Positions 10,277 through 21,110 of a DNA stretch of 64,000 bases are shown in pieces. The stretch comes from Diplonema papillatum (taxonomy: Eukaryota; Euglenozoa; Diplonemea; Diplonemida; Diplonemidae), in NCBI GenBank assembly GCA_030068145.1, contig JAPJBO010000991.1, positions 1 through 64,000 on the forward strand, written 5' to 3'. Below the pieces are notes generated by a model. It searched no databases. It had not been told where the DNA came from and saw nothing but the letters and a program-made list of their open reading frames with translations. The translations under genes were made by a program, and so were the position numbers. Numbering within the stretch: the stretch's first letter is position 1; every line of letters begins with the position of its first letter.

Positions 10277-10394
10277 AAACTCTTATCGACTTTCGGGGTG
10301 CGACAACTCCCTCAGTGAAAACTGTGAACCCAGCCCAAACGGGTCTCCAGGCGAAGCGGGGAGGTGCCGTGGCGGGGAGTCCCCGACGGGAGCC

Positions 10395-10622
10395 ATGCTC
10401 GTCATGTCGTCGGACGCGAAGCACGCGCCGCTCGAGAACGGCGCGCCGGCCTTCGCGAGCGCCCTCTCGTACCGCCGCCCGGCGAAGCCGCCGCCCCACG
10501 GCGCCGCGCAGCTGACGATGCCCGCCGGCGGTGGGCGGCCCGGGAGAGGCTCTTCGTATTGTCTGACGAGAACTGCCAAGAAGAAAGGGAGAAGTAAGAT
10601 AACTCGTGCAAGAAAATGTTGA
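10395..10622 (+). pseudogene. SUMO-protease 5' fragment, copy 1
   Basis: Starts like the intact gene at 12772 (MLVMSSDAKHAPLENG) and stays in frame for about 55 codons. It then departs at GGGRPGR into an unrelated tail (SSYCLTRTAKK) and stops at 10622. Everything downstream, including the protease domain, is absent. Confidence 0.8.
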
Positions 10623-10853
10623 GTCGACTGCCTCAACTCGGGGAAACGAGCTTGGGTTACGGGGGGAGGGTGCCCTTCTTTTTCCAAACACACCCCTTTC
10701 TCTTATCGATGCAGATTAGCGCCACATATTCTTTGCATTCTAACCCAAATTCTTGTCGACTTTCGGGTGCATTAACTCCGTCAGTGAAATCTGTGAAACC
10801 CGTGTTCTTCAGGCGAAGCGAGGAGGTGCCGTGGCGGGGTCCCGACGGGAGCC

Positions 10854-11059
10854 ATGCACGCCATGTCGTCGGACGCAAAGCACGCGCTGCTCGAGAACGG
10901 CTCTCGTACCGCCGCCCGGCGAAGCCGCCGCCCCACGGCGCCGCGCAGCTGACGATGCCCGCCGGCGGTGGGCGGCCCGGGCGAGGCTCTTCGTATTGTC
11001 TGATGAGAACTGCCAAGAAGAAAGGGAGAAGTAAGATAACTAGCGCAAGGAAATGTTGA
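10854..11059 (+). pseudogene. SUMO-protease 5' fragment, copy 2 (frameshifted)
   Basis: Begins MHAMSSDAKHALLENG. It lacks about 23 bp between the codons for ENG and the SYRRPAKPPP segment, which shifts the frame. The unrelated tail segment follows as in copy 1. Confidence 0.8.
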
Positions 11060-11294
11060 GTCGGCTGCCCCAACTCGGGGAAACGAGCTTGGGTTACGGG
11101 GGGAGGGTGCCCTTCTTTTTCCAAACACACCCCTTTCTCTTATCGATGCAGATTAGCGCCACATATTCTTTGCATTCTAACCCAAATTCTTGTCGACTTT
11201 CGGGTGCACCAACTCCGTCAGTGAAATCTGTGAAACCCGTGTTCTTCAGGCGAAGCGAGGAGGTGCCGTGGCGGGGGGGGTCCCGACGGGAGCC

Positions 11295-11411
11295 ATGCAC
11301 GCCATGTCGTCGGACGCAAAGCACGCGCTGCTCGAGAACGGCGCGCCGGCGTTCCCAAGCGCCCTCTCGTACCGCCGCCCGGCGAAGCCGCCGCCCCACG
11401 GCGCCGCGTAG
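11295..11411 (+). pseudogene. SUMO-protease 5' fragment, copy 3 (nonsense)
   Basis: Same start as copy 2 without the deletion. The CAG codon after HGAA has become TAG, ending the frame at 11411. Homology continues past the stop to about 11520. Confidence 0.8.
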
Positions 11412-11758
11412 CTGACGATGCCCGCCGGCGGTGGGCGGCCCGGGCGAGGCTCTTCGTATTGTCTGATGAGAACTGCCAAGAAGAAAGGGAGAAGTAAGAT
11501 AGCTAGCGCAAGGAAATGTTGAGTCGGCTGCCCCAACTCGGGGAAACGAGCTTGGGTTACGGGGGGAGGGTGCCCTTCTTTTTCCAAACACACCCCTTTC
11601 TCTTATCGATGCAGATTAGCGCCACATATTCTTTGCATTCTAACCCAAATTCTTGTCGACTTTCGGGTGCACCAACTCCGTCAGTGAAATCTGTGAAACC
11701 CGTGTTCTTCAGGCGAAGCGAGGAGGTGCCGTGGCGGGGGGGGGTCCCGACGGGAGCC

Positions 11759-11875
11759 ATGCACGCCATGTCGTCGGACGCAAAGCACGCGCTGCTCGAG
11801 AACGGCGCGCCGGCGTTCCCAAGCGCCCTCTCGTACCGCCGCCCGGCGAAGCCGCCGCCCCACGGCGCCGCGTAG
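11759..11875 (+). pseudogene. SUMO-protease 5' fragment, copy 4 (nonsense)
   Basis: Nearly identical to copy 3, including the same CAG to TAG change. Unit 4 is therefore probably a duplicate of unit 3 or the reverse. Confidence 0.8.
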
Positions 11876-12233
11876 CTGACGATGCCCGCCGGCGGTGGGC
11901 GGCCCGGGCGAGGCTCTTCGTATTGTCTGATGAGAACTGCCAAGAAGAAAGGGAGAAGTAAGATAACTAGCGCAAGGAAATGTTGAGTCGACTGCCCCAA
12001 CTCGGGGAAACGAGCTTGGGTTACGGGGGGAGGGTGGGTAAACTTTACCCCTCTTTTTCCAAGCACACCCTTTCTCCTATCGATGCAGATTATCGCCACA
12101 TATTCTTTGCATTCTAACCCAAATTCTTGTCGACTTTCGGGGTGCACCAGCTCCGTCAGTGAAATCCATGAACCCCGTGTTCTTCAGGCGAAGCGGGGAG
12201 GTGCCGTGGCGGGGGGGGCCCCCGGCGGGAGCC

Positions 12234-12425
12234 ATGCTCGCCATGTCGTCGGACGCGAAGCACGCGCCGCTCGAGAACGGCGCGCCGGCGTTCCCAAGCG
12301 CCCTCTCGTACCGCCGCCCGGCGAAGCCGCCGCCCCACGGCGCCGCGCAGCTGACGATGCCCGCCGGCGGCGGGCGGCCCGGGCGAGGCTCTTCGTGTTG
12401 TCTAAGAAAGCGAGAAGTAAGATAA
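12234..12425 (+). pseudogene. SUMO-protease 5' fragment, copy 5
   Basis: Closest in sequence to the intact first exon (MLAMSSDAKHAPLENGAPAF). It diverges after GGGRPGR and terminates at 12425. It lies about 540 bp upstream of the real start. Confidence 0.8.
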
Positions 12426-12771
12426 CTAGCGCAAGGAAATGTTGAGTCGACTGCCTCAACTCGGGGAAACGAGCTTGGGTTACGGGGGGAGGGTGGGTAA
12501 ACTTTACCGTTCTTTTTTTATGGTATTGTCATTATCGAAAAGTGACGGTTGGCAGCGTACTGTGGAAATTACCATACAGGTGATAGCACATACGCACAAA
12601 CAACACCCTTTCTCTTATCGATGCAGATTCTCGCCACATATTCTTTGCATTCTAGCCCAAATTCTTATCGACTCTCGGGGTGCACCAACTCCGCCAGTGA
12701 AATCTATGAACCCCGTGTTCTTCAGGCGAAGCGGGGAGGTGCCGTGGCGGGGGGGGTCCCCGGCGGGAGCC

Positions 12772-15202
12772 ATGCTCGCCATGTCGTCGGACGCAAAGCA
12801 CGCGCCGCTCGAGAACGGCGCGCCGGCGTTCCCAAGCGCCCTCTCGTACCGCCGCCCGGCGAAGCCGCCGCCCCACGGCGCCGCGCAGCTGACGATGCCC
12901 GCCGGCGGCGGGCGGCCCGGCAGGGAGGTGGCGGCGCTCGCGCGGCTGCTGCCGAAGCGGTTGCCGCCGGCCGCAGCCGGCACTCCTGCCGCCAGCGGCG
13001 AGGGCAAGCGGCGGCGCGGCTTCCGCACGCCGTCGGCCAAGGCGCGGGGCTGCCACCACTCGGCGGAGGTGCTCGAAGGGGTCCTGCGGCGGCTGATCGC
13101 GGACAAGGTCCGGAAAGAGGTCGAAAAACACGTGCCGACCCTGCAAGAAACCGTGCGGCACACCACCTTCGCGTCGGGCAAGAGCATGGCCACCCACGTC
13201 CATTGGTCCGACCGGCAAGGCATTCAAGCTTTGCTGACAAAAGACCAGCGCATCGTAGGAGACCTCTGGTCAAGCTCTCGAGTCAAGTCTCAGCACGAGC
13301 CTGCGTGGTGGGACCAGGACCCGATCGCCACCGAAGGCGGGATAAAGCTCACGCGCAAGGATTTGAGCACCCTCGCGTTCCACTCGTGGCTTAACGACGA
13401 GGTCATCAACGCCTATCTCGCGCTCCTTACCGAGCGGAGCGAGGCTGAGTTGCAGCAAAGCCCCGGCGGCTGCATCGGGCAGGGCACGCTGTATCCTTCG
13501 ATGCACGCCGTCTCGACTCACTGGTTTCGGCGCCTCGCCGGGGAGGCCGGGGATGCGTACAACTATGCCGGCGTCAAGCGGTGGACGAAAAAAGTCGACG
13601 TCTTCTCCAAGGACCTGCTTCTGGCCCCCATAAACTGGGGCGGCAATCACTGGACGCTTGCCTACGTGGACTTCCGGTGTGCTGCCCCCCTGACCTTTTA
13701 ATTGTACACTGGAAAGGCGGCGCTGGCAGCGTGTTTGGGAGGAGATTGACCTAGCATCTTCACTCACTTGCAGGCTAGCTTCCCCCGGCACGTGCAATCA
13801 AACATCGCGCCTATGGGCGGGGTTTGCCTTGTGTCCTCGCACTCTCTCGATTAGGTTGCGTCGACAGAAATGGTGAAGATGATAATTATCAAAGATTGGC
13901 GAAACGAATGCGAGAGTTTAGGGTAAGCCCCCGTGTCTTATATTCACGGTAAAGCTAGCGCACACCGGTTGCCTAATCGCACCTACTTTCCTGTATCGAA
14001 TTGATACTCTCTTCTATCCCTCTATCTCAGTGCAGTTGCCTCTCGCAAGCTTGAAATCACACCCATGTGCAGGAGCCAAAAGGTTGTGTACTGCGACTCG
14101 CTGAGCAGCACGTATGCCGGCAGCAAAGTGACAGGGATCATCAAACGCTGGCTTGACGACGAGTACAAAGAGCGAAAGAAGGCGCCCGCCGACCCGCCGC
14201 TGAGCGAGATGTATGTACAACCCCTCTACATCTTTTCTTACATCAGCGAACGTCGTGTTTTTTTTCTGGGTCAACGACGCACGGTCCTGCAGATGGCAAC
14301 GTACTACATGCAGCTTATTGAAATAGGTGAGCATCCCGTGTGCGCACAAGCAAATAATAGTTCAGCATGTTTGCACGTGCACGTGAAGGGCGAGGCCACG
14401 TTTCTACGAGTCCGAACTTGGTGTCGGTCGCAAAGCTCTAGCAAGTGCTGACACGCAGAGACATCGAGTGGTATTGATGGCCTTCGTGTCGTTCTGCTTA
14501 ACGCGGCTTCAGTTTCAGATTGCCACGCGCGAGAGCCCGTAGTCTACCTCGGGAACCGTCCGATTTGCAGCCCCCTATAGTCAATGCACTGCCCCCCCCA
14601 CCAATTCCAGGTACGAAGCATTCCCTTCCGGCGATCACGACGTGCCTCAACAAATCGGTTCGTTCGATTGCGGTACGTCCTTTCTCTTGCACCACCGACC
14701 ACATAGTTGGTGCACTAAACCAGTGCAACCAGCGCATCGTTATGGCAACAATCCCTAATCTCAAACTGTAACAATGCCGAACGAGCTATTATGGTAACCG
14801 AGGCACACCAGCTATCCCTCAACATCAACTTATAGGAACACTACAAAAGCAGCACCTATCCGATCCGCCCGCTTGGGACCCACCTTACTGGTGTTCTCAT
14901 CTTCCATACAAGATCGTCGACGAGGCAAATACGAAAAGAACTGTCGTATCCCAGCCTTCAATGCACCTGCGCTCGTCACCCCGTTTCCTTTCGACTCAGC
15001 CTAAGATTCCGCTAACCCACCTTCACTACCAAATATCATTCCAGGCGTCTTCACGTGTGCTTTCGCCAACTGTTTGACCGCTGGCCGAGAGCCGATCTTC
15101 GGTCAGCAAGATGTCTTCGTATGCCACGCTTTCATTTGCGAATTCAAACATCGGAGGATCTCGCAGGTCGAACCAGGTTGTCTGACGTTGATGCATCGCT
15201 AA
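12772..15202 (+). CDS. Ulp1/SENP-type SUMO protease (peptidase C48), four exons
   Basis: Removes or matures the ubiquitin-like modifier SUMO. Exons by my reading are 12772-13676, 14073-14210, 14611-14672 and 15045 to about 15202; all junctions are GT-AG and the frame is preserved (about 420 aa). Exon 1 has a basic, Ala/Pro-rich N-terminal region, then the protease start with WLNDEVINAY. The catalytic triad and oxyanion residue are all visible: His in GNHWTLAYVDF (codon 13648), Asp in VVYCDS (14095), Gln in VPQQ (14648 or 14651) and Cys in SFDCG (14669), followed by VFTCAFANCL in exon 4. The N terminus could start at 12772 or 12781. The C terminus after FGQQDV does not match the family well, so another intron may begin at 15119. 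Truncated copies of its 5' end lie upstream. Confidence 0.88.
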
Positions 15203-16450
15203 TAATATAGCGCGCCGCGAACGGATCTCCTCCTGCACCGCTGCCTCCGCACGAGGGGACAACGTTACGCAGTGTGGGTAGCGTTTTGGCCCCTTGCGCC
15301 CCGAAGAAACCTCAAAACGTAGTCCCGCACGCTCCGCCTAGTCCACGGAGGCCGCGCGCAAAAAAAGCAATTTCCCAGGGAGACCAAAAGGAAAGAAAAG
15401 GAGCAGTCATGAAGAAGAACCATGGCCCAGCCTCTGTCTTGCATGTCTCTCTTTTCCTTCGGCCACCAGCGTCGGCTGACACCTTTGGCGCACTCAACCA
15501 TGGTTAAGAAGACGACTGAAAGCATAGACACAAAGAAAGCTCAAAGCATCTGCAGAATAACACGAAAAGCCTCTAGACAAAACCCCGTTTTCACACTTCT
15601 TTCAAGAAGACTTGGTGCTAGCATCGAACATGCGCGACGATATCGGATACATGCTGCAACCAGCAGCACGCGGGGCACGAAGCAGGAAGCCTGATCCAAT
15701 CAAGGCTACAGTTCCGAACAGCGCGTGATCACCGCGAGCAGCCGGCAGGACCTTCAGCCGTAACGTAATCTAGCTGGAAACCTGGGCTATACTCCGCATC
15801 AGGTGTTGCCCATCATTGAATTCCACACACACACACACACCTCGCAGTACCTCCGTCAACGCATGGTCATCGAACTGCTAGAAGGAAAGATCCCAATTCC
15901 GATATAGGGTGACGTACCCTTCACCAACTCCGTCTGGTCGGGTTTCGAACCGACTGCCTTGGTGCGGGTAAGTGACGCCCCGTTGCAGCAGCGCCGCGTC
16001 AGCTTTATGGGCCAGCCGCCTTCATTTTTGCGGCCTGCCTCAGCCAATGGATGCCAAGCTTGCTGCCCGAATATTGTGGCGAAGCTCCCGTCCTGGGCGA
16101 GCAAGTCGCCCGGACCCCATTGCCACTCGGTTGTCTCCATCTGTATGGTTTGAACAACCTGTCTCGTGATGGTACAGGCTCAGCCCACGTTCCTCTTAGT
16201 CTAGCTCTCACCTTGAGCCGGGACGTGCGAACGCAGCTGTCAGAACGCCGAACATCACGGTCGCAGTGCTTCTGCCGAATCCTCGCATTCAAAAGCGAGA
16301 CCAACGAATCGTTCGTCCTTTTCGCGTCACTAACCACGACCCACATGCTCACTGTACAGCGTGGCGAAAAGGAGCTAGCCACACCGTTCTCCTTTGCGTT
16401 TGATCTTTCACCGCAAGGCTTCGACCACCCGGTCTGACGAGCGCAGCCGG
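15203..16450. other. Intergenic region with a short (CA)n tract
   Basis: No coding ORF is supported. A (CA)n run lies near 15823-15840. A segment around 15930-15975 has a partly tRNA-like TTCGAA hairpin but no complete cloverleaf. Confidence 0.5.
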
Positions 16451-16453
16451 CCG

Positions 16454-16500
16454 GATGCAGACTTGTTGCCACAGATTCTTTTGCATCCTCACCCAAACGG
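16454..16500 (+). mobile_element. Degenerate LINE 3' tail
   Basis: GATGCAGACTTGTTGCCACAG and the following TTTTGCATCCTCACCCAAA are a diverged version of the LINE tail, oriented as in the array at 10.2-12.7 kb. It ends about 50 bp before the broken 5' copy of the CTFxPN gene. Confidence 0.7.
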
Positions 16501-16549
16501 ACTTGGAGGATCGTCGGGAAGTCGGGTGGGATGAGATAGAAGTGACGAC

Positions 16550-17190
16550 ATGTTGACCCTCCGCGAGGACGCCGACGAGATCGAAGGGGCCCGCGAGTCG
16601 CCGGGTTGCTTCGAGCGGACCGCCGAGATCGCCGCCAGTTACGGCGCGCGCGACAAGCCGTGCCTGCTGGAGGCGGCGGCGGCGGGCAGCGTGCCGGTGA
16701 CGTCGCTGTGCTCGCCGGCTTCGACCGACGGCGGCAGCGACAGCGGCGCCTCCAGCAACGACGACGACGACGACGACGAGGTGTGCGTTCCGGTGTGCCG
16801 GCGGGCGTCGGCCGCCCGCAGCGAGAGCTTCCGCGTCGACGACGTCGAGCACGCGCCCGCCTGCGAGATCGGGACGTTCGACTACTGCGGCGGGTTCGAA
16901 GCCTTCGACAGTGACGAAGACCTCCCCGGGCCCCCCGGGTAGACGGTCGCCGTCTTCGTCGTCCGCGTCGAGTGCCGCCCGCCCGTCGAAAGCTTGTCCA
17001 GGCGCGATCCGTGTCCCCGCCTGCGCCGGCGGGAACCCAGGCAACGACTGCGATTGCGGCAAGGGGAGTGCGCGACGAGAGCTGCTGGGCGCGGCTGCAC
17101 CGGCATGCGGCGGCGCGCGAGAAGGAGCGGACCCGCGTCGAGCGCGCCGCCAGCTACGGCGCGCGCGACAAGCGGCGAAAACTAAAAGAA
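16550..17190 (+). pseudogene. Broken 5' copy of the CTFxPN-motif gene
   Basis: Matches codons about 17-200 of the intact gene at 17339 with roughly 95% identity by eye, including the LREDADEIEGARESP start and the Asp-rich run. A short insertion and deletion near 16935 put a stop directly after DLPGPPG and shift the later frame. The end (ERAASYGARDK) jumps back to an earlier motif of the same gene, so the copy is itself rearranged. The 3' half is missing. Confidence 0.85.
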
Positions 17191-17338
17191 AAGGTAGAAC
17201 ACAATAGCAAACAAAAAAGCAAGCGAACCTTAACTCGAAAACGTCGAAAGACACCAGACTGTACATCAACCGACTATCGGCAACGCAAACAACCCGCACA
17301 GGAACCAAGGGGGTGCAGGGACTCGACACACAGGCACC

Positions 17339-18517
17339 ATGCAAACCGACCGCCTCTTGTACCTGGGCAAGCGCGGGGCTCAGCTGCGCGAGGACGCCGA
17401 CGAGATCGAAGGGGCCCGCGAGTCGCCGGTTTGCTTCGAGCGGACCGCCGAGATCGCCGCCAGTTACGGTGCGCGCGACAAGCCGTGCCTGCTGGAGGCG
17501 GCGGCGGCGGGCAGCGTGCCGGTGACGCCGCTGTGCTCGCCGGCTTCGACCGACGGCGGCAGCGACAGCGGCGCCAACGACGACGACGACGACGACGAGG
17601 TGTGCGTTCCGGTGTGCCGGCGGGCGTCGGCCGCCCGCAGCGAGAGCTTCCACGTCGACGACGTCGAGCACGCGCCCGCCTGCGGAATCGGGACGTTCGA
17701 CTACTGCGGCGGGTTCGAAGCCTTCGACAGTGGCGAAGACCTCCCCGGGCCCCCCGGGTCGCCGTCTTCGTCGTCCGCGTCGAGTGCCGCCCGCCCGTCG
17801 AAAGCTTGTCCAGGCGCGATCCCAGTGATCACCGTGTCCCCGCCTGCGCCGGGGGGAACCCAGGCGACGACGAGAACGACTGCGATTGCGGCAAGGGGAG
17901 TGCGCGACGAGAGCTGCTGGGCGCGGCTGCACCGGCACGCGGCGGCGCGCGAGAAGGAGCGGGCGAGCGCCGAGCGCGCCGCCCGCGAGAGGGTGCTGGC
18001 CGACGAGGCGAGGGTTCTCAGCGAGGGCGTCCACTGCGCCGGGCCTAAAAGCGGATCGTCCCGCGGGGGGTCGCGGTCGGCCTCCCGGTCTGCGAAGAGC
18101 AGCGGGTGTGTGTCCGCAAGGTCAGCCGGGTCGCAGAAGGTGATGTCGAGCGCTATGGTGGAGCGTGTGGTGCGGAACTTGTCGACGAGCCGCAGGACCA
18201 CGGAGCGTGAGCTCGCGCGGAAGAGGGAGTACTACGCGTCCCTCGAGATGCGGGAGTGCACATTCGCTCCGAATGCGCCACCGTCGAAACCCGAACCGGC
18301 ACTTGCCGCGGGCGTCGGCACCCGTAGACACAAGCTGGACGGAGACGCCGCGGCGCACCGGCTGTTCCTGGAGGCCAAGCAGCGGGCGAGGGCCCAGGCG
18401 CAGCAGGCAGAGCGCGAGAAGCGCCGCGAGCGCGAGCTGATCGAGCGGGAAAAGCGGGCGGCCAACCCCGCGTACGCCTTCCGTGTGCAGCTGAGGGGCG
18501 GCAGCAGGAGGATGTAG
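17339..18517 (+). CDS. CTFxPN-motif protein, 392 aa, function unknown
   Basis: A single-exon ORF starting MQTDRLLYLGKRGAQLRED. It contains an acidic run (seven Asp/Glu near residue 80), Ser-rich linkers and a Lys/Arg/Glu-rich helical part. A C-terminal module reads YYASLEMRECTFAPN, then an AHRLFLEAKQRARAQAQQAE coiled coil. The ECTFxPxxN plus RLF/Y-x-A pattern is known from many uncharacterised, often ciliary or cytoskeletal, proteins of protists. That link is by motif only. The ATG was chosen because homology with the upstream copy begins shortly after it and ACC precedes it. No poly(A) signal follows directly; the first good AATAAA is at 19787, beyond two broken 3' copies. Confidence 0.8.
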   Translation: MQTDRLLYLGKRGAQLREDADEIEGARESPVCFERTAEIAASYGARDKPCLLEAAAAGSVPVTPLCSPASTDGGSDSGANDDDDDDEVCVPVCRRASAARSESFHVDDVEHAPACGIGTFDYCGGFEAFDSGEDLPGPPGSPSSSSASSAARPSKACPGAIPVITVSPPAPGGTQATTRTTAIAARGVRDESCWARLHRHAAAREKERASAERAARERVLADEARVLSEGVHCAGPKSGSSRGGSRSASRSAKSSGCVSARSAGSQKVMSSAMVERVVRNLSTSRRTTERELARKREYYASLEMRECTFAPNAPPSKPEPALAAGVGTRRHKLDGDAAAHRLFLEAKQRARAQAQQAEREKRRERELIEREKRAANPAYAFRVQLRGGSRRM

Positions 18518-18649
18518 GTCGGGCGTACAAAAGCACTGTATATCTCCCATGCAGATGCCGCCAGGACATGCCCCACCAGCTGCCCTCCTCCGCCAGACCC
18601 AAAGGTAGCTCATCTCGCGGTCAGCCCCCAGGTCTACCAGGAGCAACGG

Positions 18650-19021
18650 GGGGTTGTCTGCTGGGGCTGCTGGGTCTTCTGCGGCTGTTGGGTCACAGAA
18701 AGTGATGTCGAGTGCTATGGTGGAGCGTGCGGTGCGGAATTTGTCGACGAGCCGCAGGACCACGGAGCGGGAGCTCGCGCGGAAGGGGGAGTATTACGCG
18801 TCCCTCGAGATGCGGGAGTGCACATTCGCTCCGAATGCGGCGCCGTCGAAACCCGAACCGGCACTTGCCGCGGGCGCCGGCACCCCTAGACACAAGCTGG
18901 ACGGCGGCGCCGCGGCGCACCGGCTGTTCCTGGAGGCCAACCAGCGGGCGGGGAAAAGCGGGCGGCCAACCCCGCGTACGCCTTCCGTGTGCAGTTGAGG
19001 GGCGGCGGCAGGCGGATGTAA
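18650..19021 (+). pseudogene. Broken 3' copy of the CTFxPN-motif gene, copy 1
   Basis: Repeats the last 130 or so codons of the intact gene from VGSQKVMSSAMVERAVRNLS through RECTFAPN to LFLEANQRAG. It then loses most of the coiled-coil codons and changes frame before the terminal GGRRM-like end. A run upstream (about 18600-18650) also resembles the gene. It has no start. Confidence 0.85.
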
Positions 19022-19109
19022 GCGGGCACAGCAGTACCGTACTCTTGCAGATGTAGCCAGGACCTGCCCCACCAGCTGCCCTCACTAACCTAGCGGCCGC
19101 CACGCCTCC

Positions 19110-19600
19110 GCCAGATCCAAAGGGGGCTCATCTCGCGGATCTTCACGGTCAGCCTCCCAGTCTACCAGGGGGGTGTTTGTTGGGTCTGCTGGGGCTTCTG
19201 GGGCGAATAGGTCGCAGACAGTGATGTCGAGTGCTATGGTGGGGCGTGTGGTGCGGAACTTGTCAACGAACCGCAGGTTCACGGAGGGGGAACTTGCGGC
19301 GGAGGGAGTACTACGCGTCGGGAGTGCACGTTCGCTCCGAACGCGGCGCCGTCGAAACCCGAGCCGGCCCTTGCCGCCGACGCACCGGCTGTTCCTGGAG
19401 GCCAAGCAGCGGCGAGATGCCCTCGCGAACCTAGCGGCCACGTCTCCGCCATACCCAAAGGTACATCTCGCGTATCCTCGCGGTCGGCCTCCCGGTCTGC
19501 CCTTAGGCAAGCTGGCCGAACGTAAGAAGCGCCGAGGGCGCGAGCCGATCGAGAGAATGAGCGGAACGGCAACCCTGTCGCTACGAGACAACCACAGAGC
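19110..19600 (+). pseudogene. Broken 3' copy of the CTFxPN-motif gene, copy 2 (more decayed)
   Basis: Recognisable blocks are SQTVMSSAMVGRVVRNLSTN, VHVRSERGAVETRAGPCRR in a shifted frame, HRLFLEAKQRRDALANL, and the ERKKRRGREPIER helix. Deletions remove the first half of the CTFxPN motif. It is older than copy 1. Confidence 0.75.
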
Positions 19601-19786
19601 GGCAGCCCTTTCCGCGTGTAGTAGTAGAAGGTTAGATCTTGTGCTTGCGATTGTTCACTTTCCCCTGCTTTTTGCAGCAAGTCTTGCGTCCCAGACAGTT
19701 GTCCCACCTGTGTTGACCACATCAAAGAGACGAACGTCACCCGGAAGCTGTGGAGTGCCGCTCGAGTTTCAAGCGCTCGTTCCCCC

Positions 19787-19792
19787 AATAAA
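19787..19792 (+). terminator. AATAAA polyadenylation signal
   Basis: CCCAATAAACACAAC after the last CTFxPN-derived copy. It could serve a transcript that runs through both broken copies. Confidence 0.4.
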
Positions 19793-20114
19793 CACAACAC
19801 TTTGGCTTTTGTGTCGTGGGGTGGTGGTTCAACTAACTCGTATATTCCTCGTGAACAGCATCTCTAGCAAAGACACACCCCCAGTCCTGCAAGCAGTCCG
19901 CCCGCATTGGCTGCCCCTGTCGTCAGTACGAACACCTATCGCGATCTTGAGGTGACCTGTTCCTGATTCCTCAAACATGCCGGCGAAGGCTGACCGAGTG
20001 GCCATGGCCCTAATTCACCGCGCGCAGGACATTGCAGTTTTGCCTTAACATTTGACGTTCCTTTTCCCGTCGTTCTCTTTCTGTGCGCGCACATAGAACT
20101 GTTTTCTTTCTAGA

Positions 20115-20180
20115 TAGGAGTGCGGTGACCGGAAGCTCCCCGGAGGTATGGCCCCTGCACTCCAACTAGTCCCTCTCTCT
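20115..20180 (+). repeat. Dispersed element with GAGATGG/CCCCTGCA core, copy 1
   Basis: Contains GACCGGAAGCTCC, then GGTATGGCCCCTGCACTCC and a CT-rich end. Closely similar segments occur at 28960-29030 and 56600-56665. No protein is encoded; its nature is unknown. Confidence 0.55.
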
Positions 20181-21110
20181 CCTCGCCTTTAGATTGTGTT
20201 ACGCCTTCATCTCGCATACATTGATAGACTTGTACCCTTTTCCGGCACCTGTTTTAATTCGGAAGCAAGACTCTTTTCGCGTGCTTGTTCTCCCTGTCTC
20301 GTTTTCCTGTCCCTTCTCGTGCTGCTTCGAAATCATGTTCTGTCCGCCCGTGCGGGCTCGTCTACGGAGAGTCGTGGCTGAGTCGCAGCTAACGGGAAGA
20401 CCTTCTCTGCCTTCTTCACGGTTTGTGCAGTTCCATGGAAATTAGGCCACGGATACCGGGGGGGTCGGGCAGCGCGCGATGCGCACTGGGACGGCGCCCC
20501 GAGCACACCACTTGCCGGCCCTTTCTAGTCCGAGCGGCTGTCTGAACACCACTTGCCCACCCATTTAGAACAAACACCGGCCCCTGGGCACCCGTCGGCG
20601 ACCCTTTCTTAGCACTAGCGCCGGCAGTACCACTTGCTCGCGCGACGTATTCGCTTCGGATACCAAGTTGCAATGTTGTCTTGACGGATGCACCAGTAGA
20701 GACGGTACTGGGACTCCTCATGCTGTCCTTCACAGTGCACTGTGCCGCGCATTATCCACCGCGTTGGAATGTAGAGCGCACTTCGGTTGCAACTCGTAGG
20801 ACAAGTGCTTAACAACAGCCCGGAAAGTCCGCGCCGCGAAAGCGAGCTGGAACAAAACTTGACCTGGAAATGACCAGTTTGACCTCATCCTCATCATCGT
20901 TGACTCTCCCGACGGACGGCGTCATAAAGTAGCACTAGCCCGCGAACATTCATGGCACCTGCACTTTACAGAACTCAATGCTTAACACGCAAGCCAATCA
21001 CAGGAGCCGACCCCACCCACACCGCGAGAGCGGCGTGCCGCGCTTTCTCGTTCCCCCCTCATCGAAAACACGCCATCGGATTCCCACTGCCCTCCCCTCC
21101 CGTTTGAACG

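Larger units (their letters stand above)
10236..12660 (+). repeat. Tandem array of SUMO-protease 5' segments (five truncated units, sixth leads into the gene)
   Basis: The motif CTTTGCATTCTAACCC recurs at 10261, 10731, 11168, 11631, 12105 and, with one change, 12643, giving spacings of 470, 437, 463, 474 and 538 bp. Each unit holds a LINE-tail segment (GATGCAGATT...), a leader with CGACTTTCGGG, the first 40-55 codons of the SUMO protease, and a spacer containing TCGACTGCC and CTCGGGGAAACGAG. The sixth unit continues into the intact gene. Units 3 and 4 share the same stop mutation, so at least some units arose by copying already broken ones. Confidence 0.93.

Noticed and set aside
12439..12771. 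Upstream extension of the SUMO-protease frame to 12439
   Set aside because: Runs through leader and LINE-tail sequence shared with the array; homology among units and the local context favour the ATG at 12772 or 12781.
15026..15262. 78-aa minus-strand frame over the last SUMO-protease exon
   Set aside because: Plus strand gives the expected VFTCAFANCL after a valid acceptor, so the minus frame is a shadow.
15926..15980. tRNA-like TTCGAA hairpin on the minus strand
   Set aside because: The stem would need an 8-nt loop, and no matching acceptor stem, anticodon arm or A box could be drawn.
16349..18034. 561-aa open frame on the minus strand
   Set aside because: Antisense to the CTFxPN gene and its copy. 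GC-rich codons leave few stops, and the translation is repetitive Arg/Ala/Val without motifs.
19985..20045. GGCTGACCGAGTGGCC, like the 5' part of a Leu/Ser tRNA
   Set aside because: No T arm or closing acceptor stem within 100 bp.
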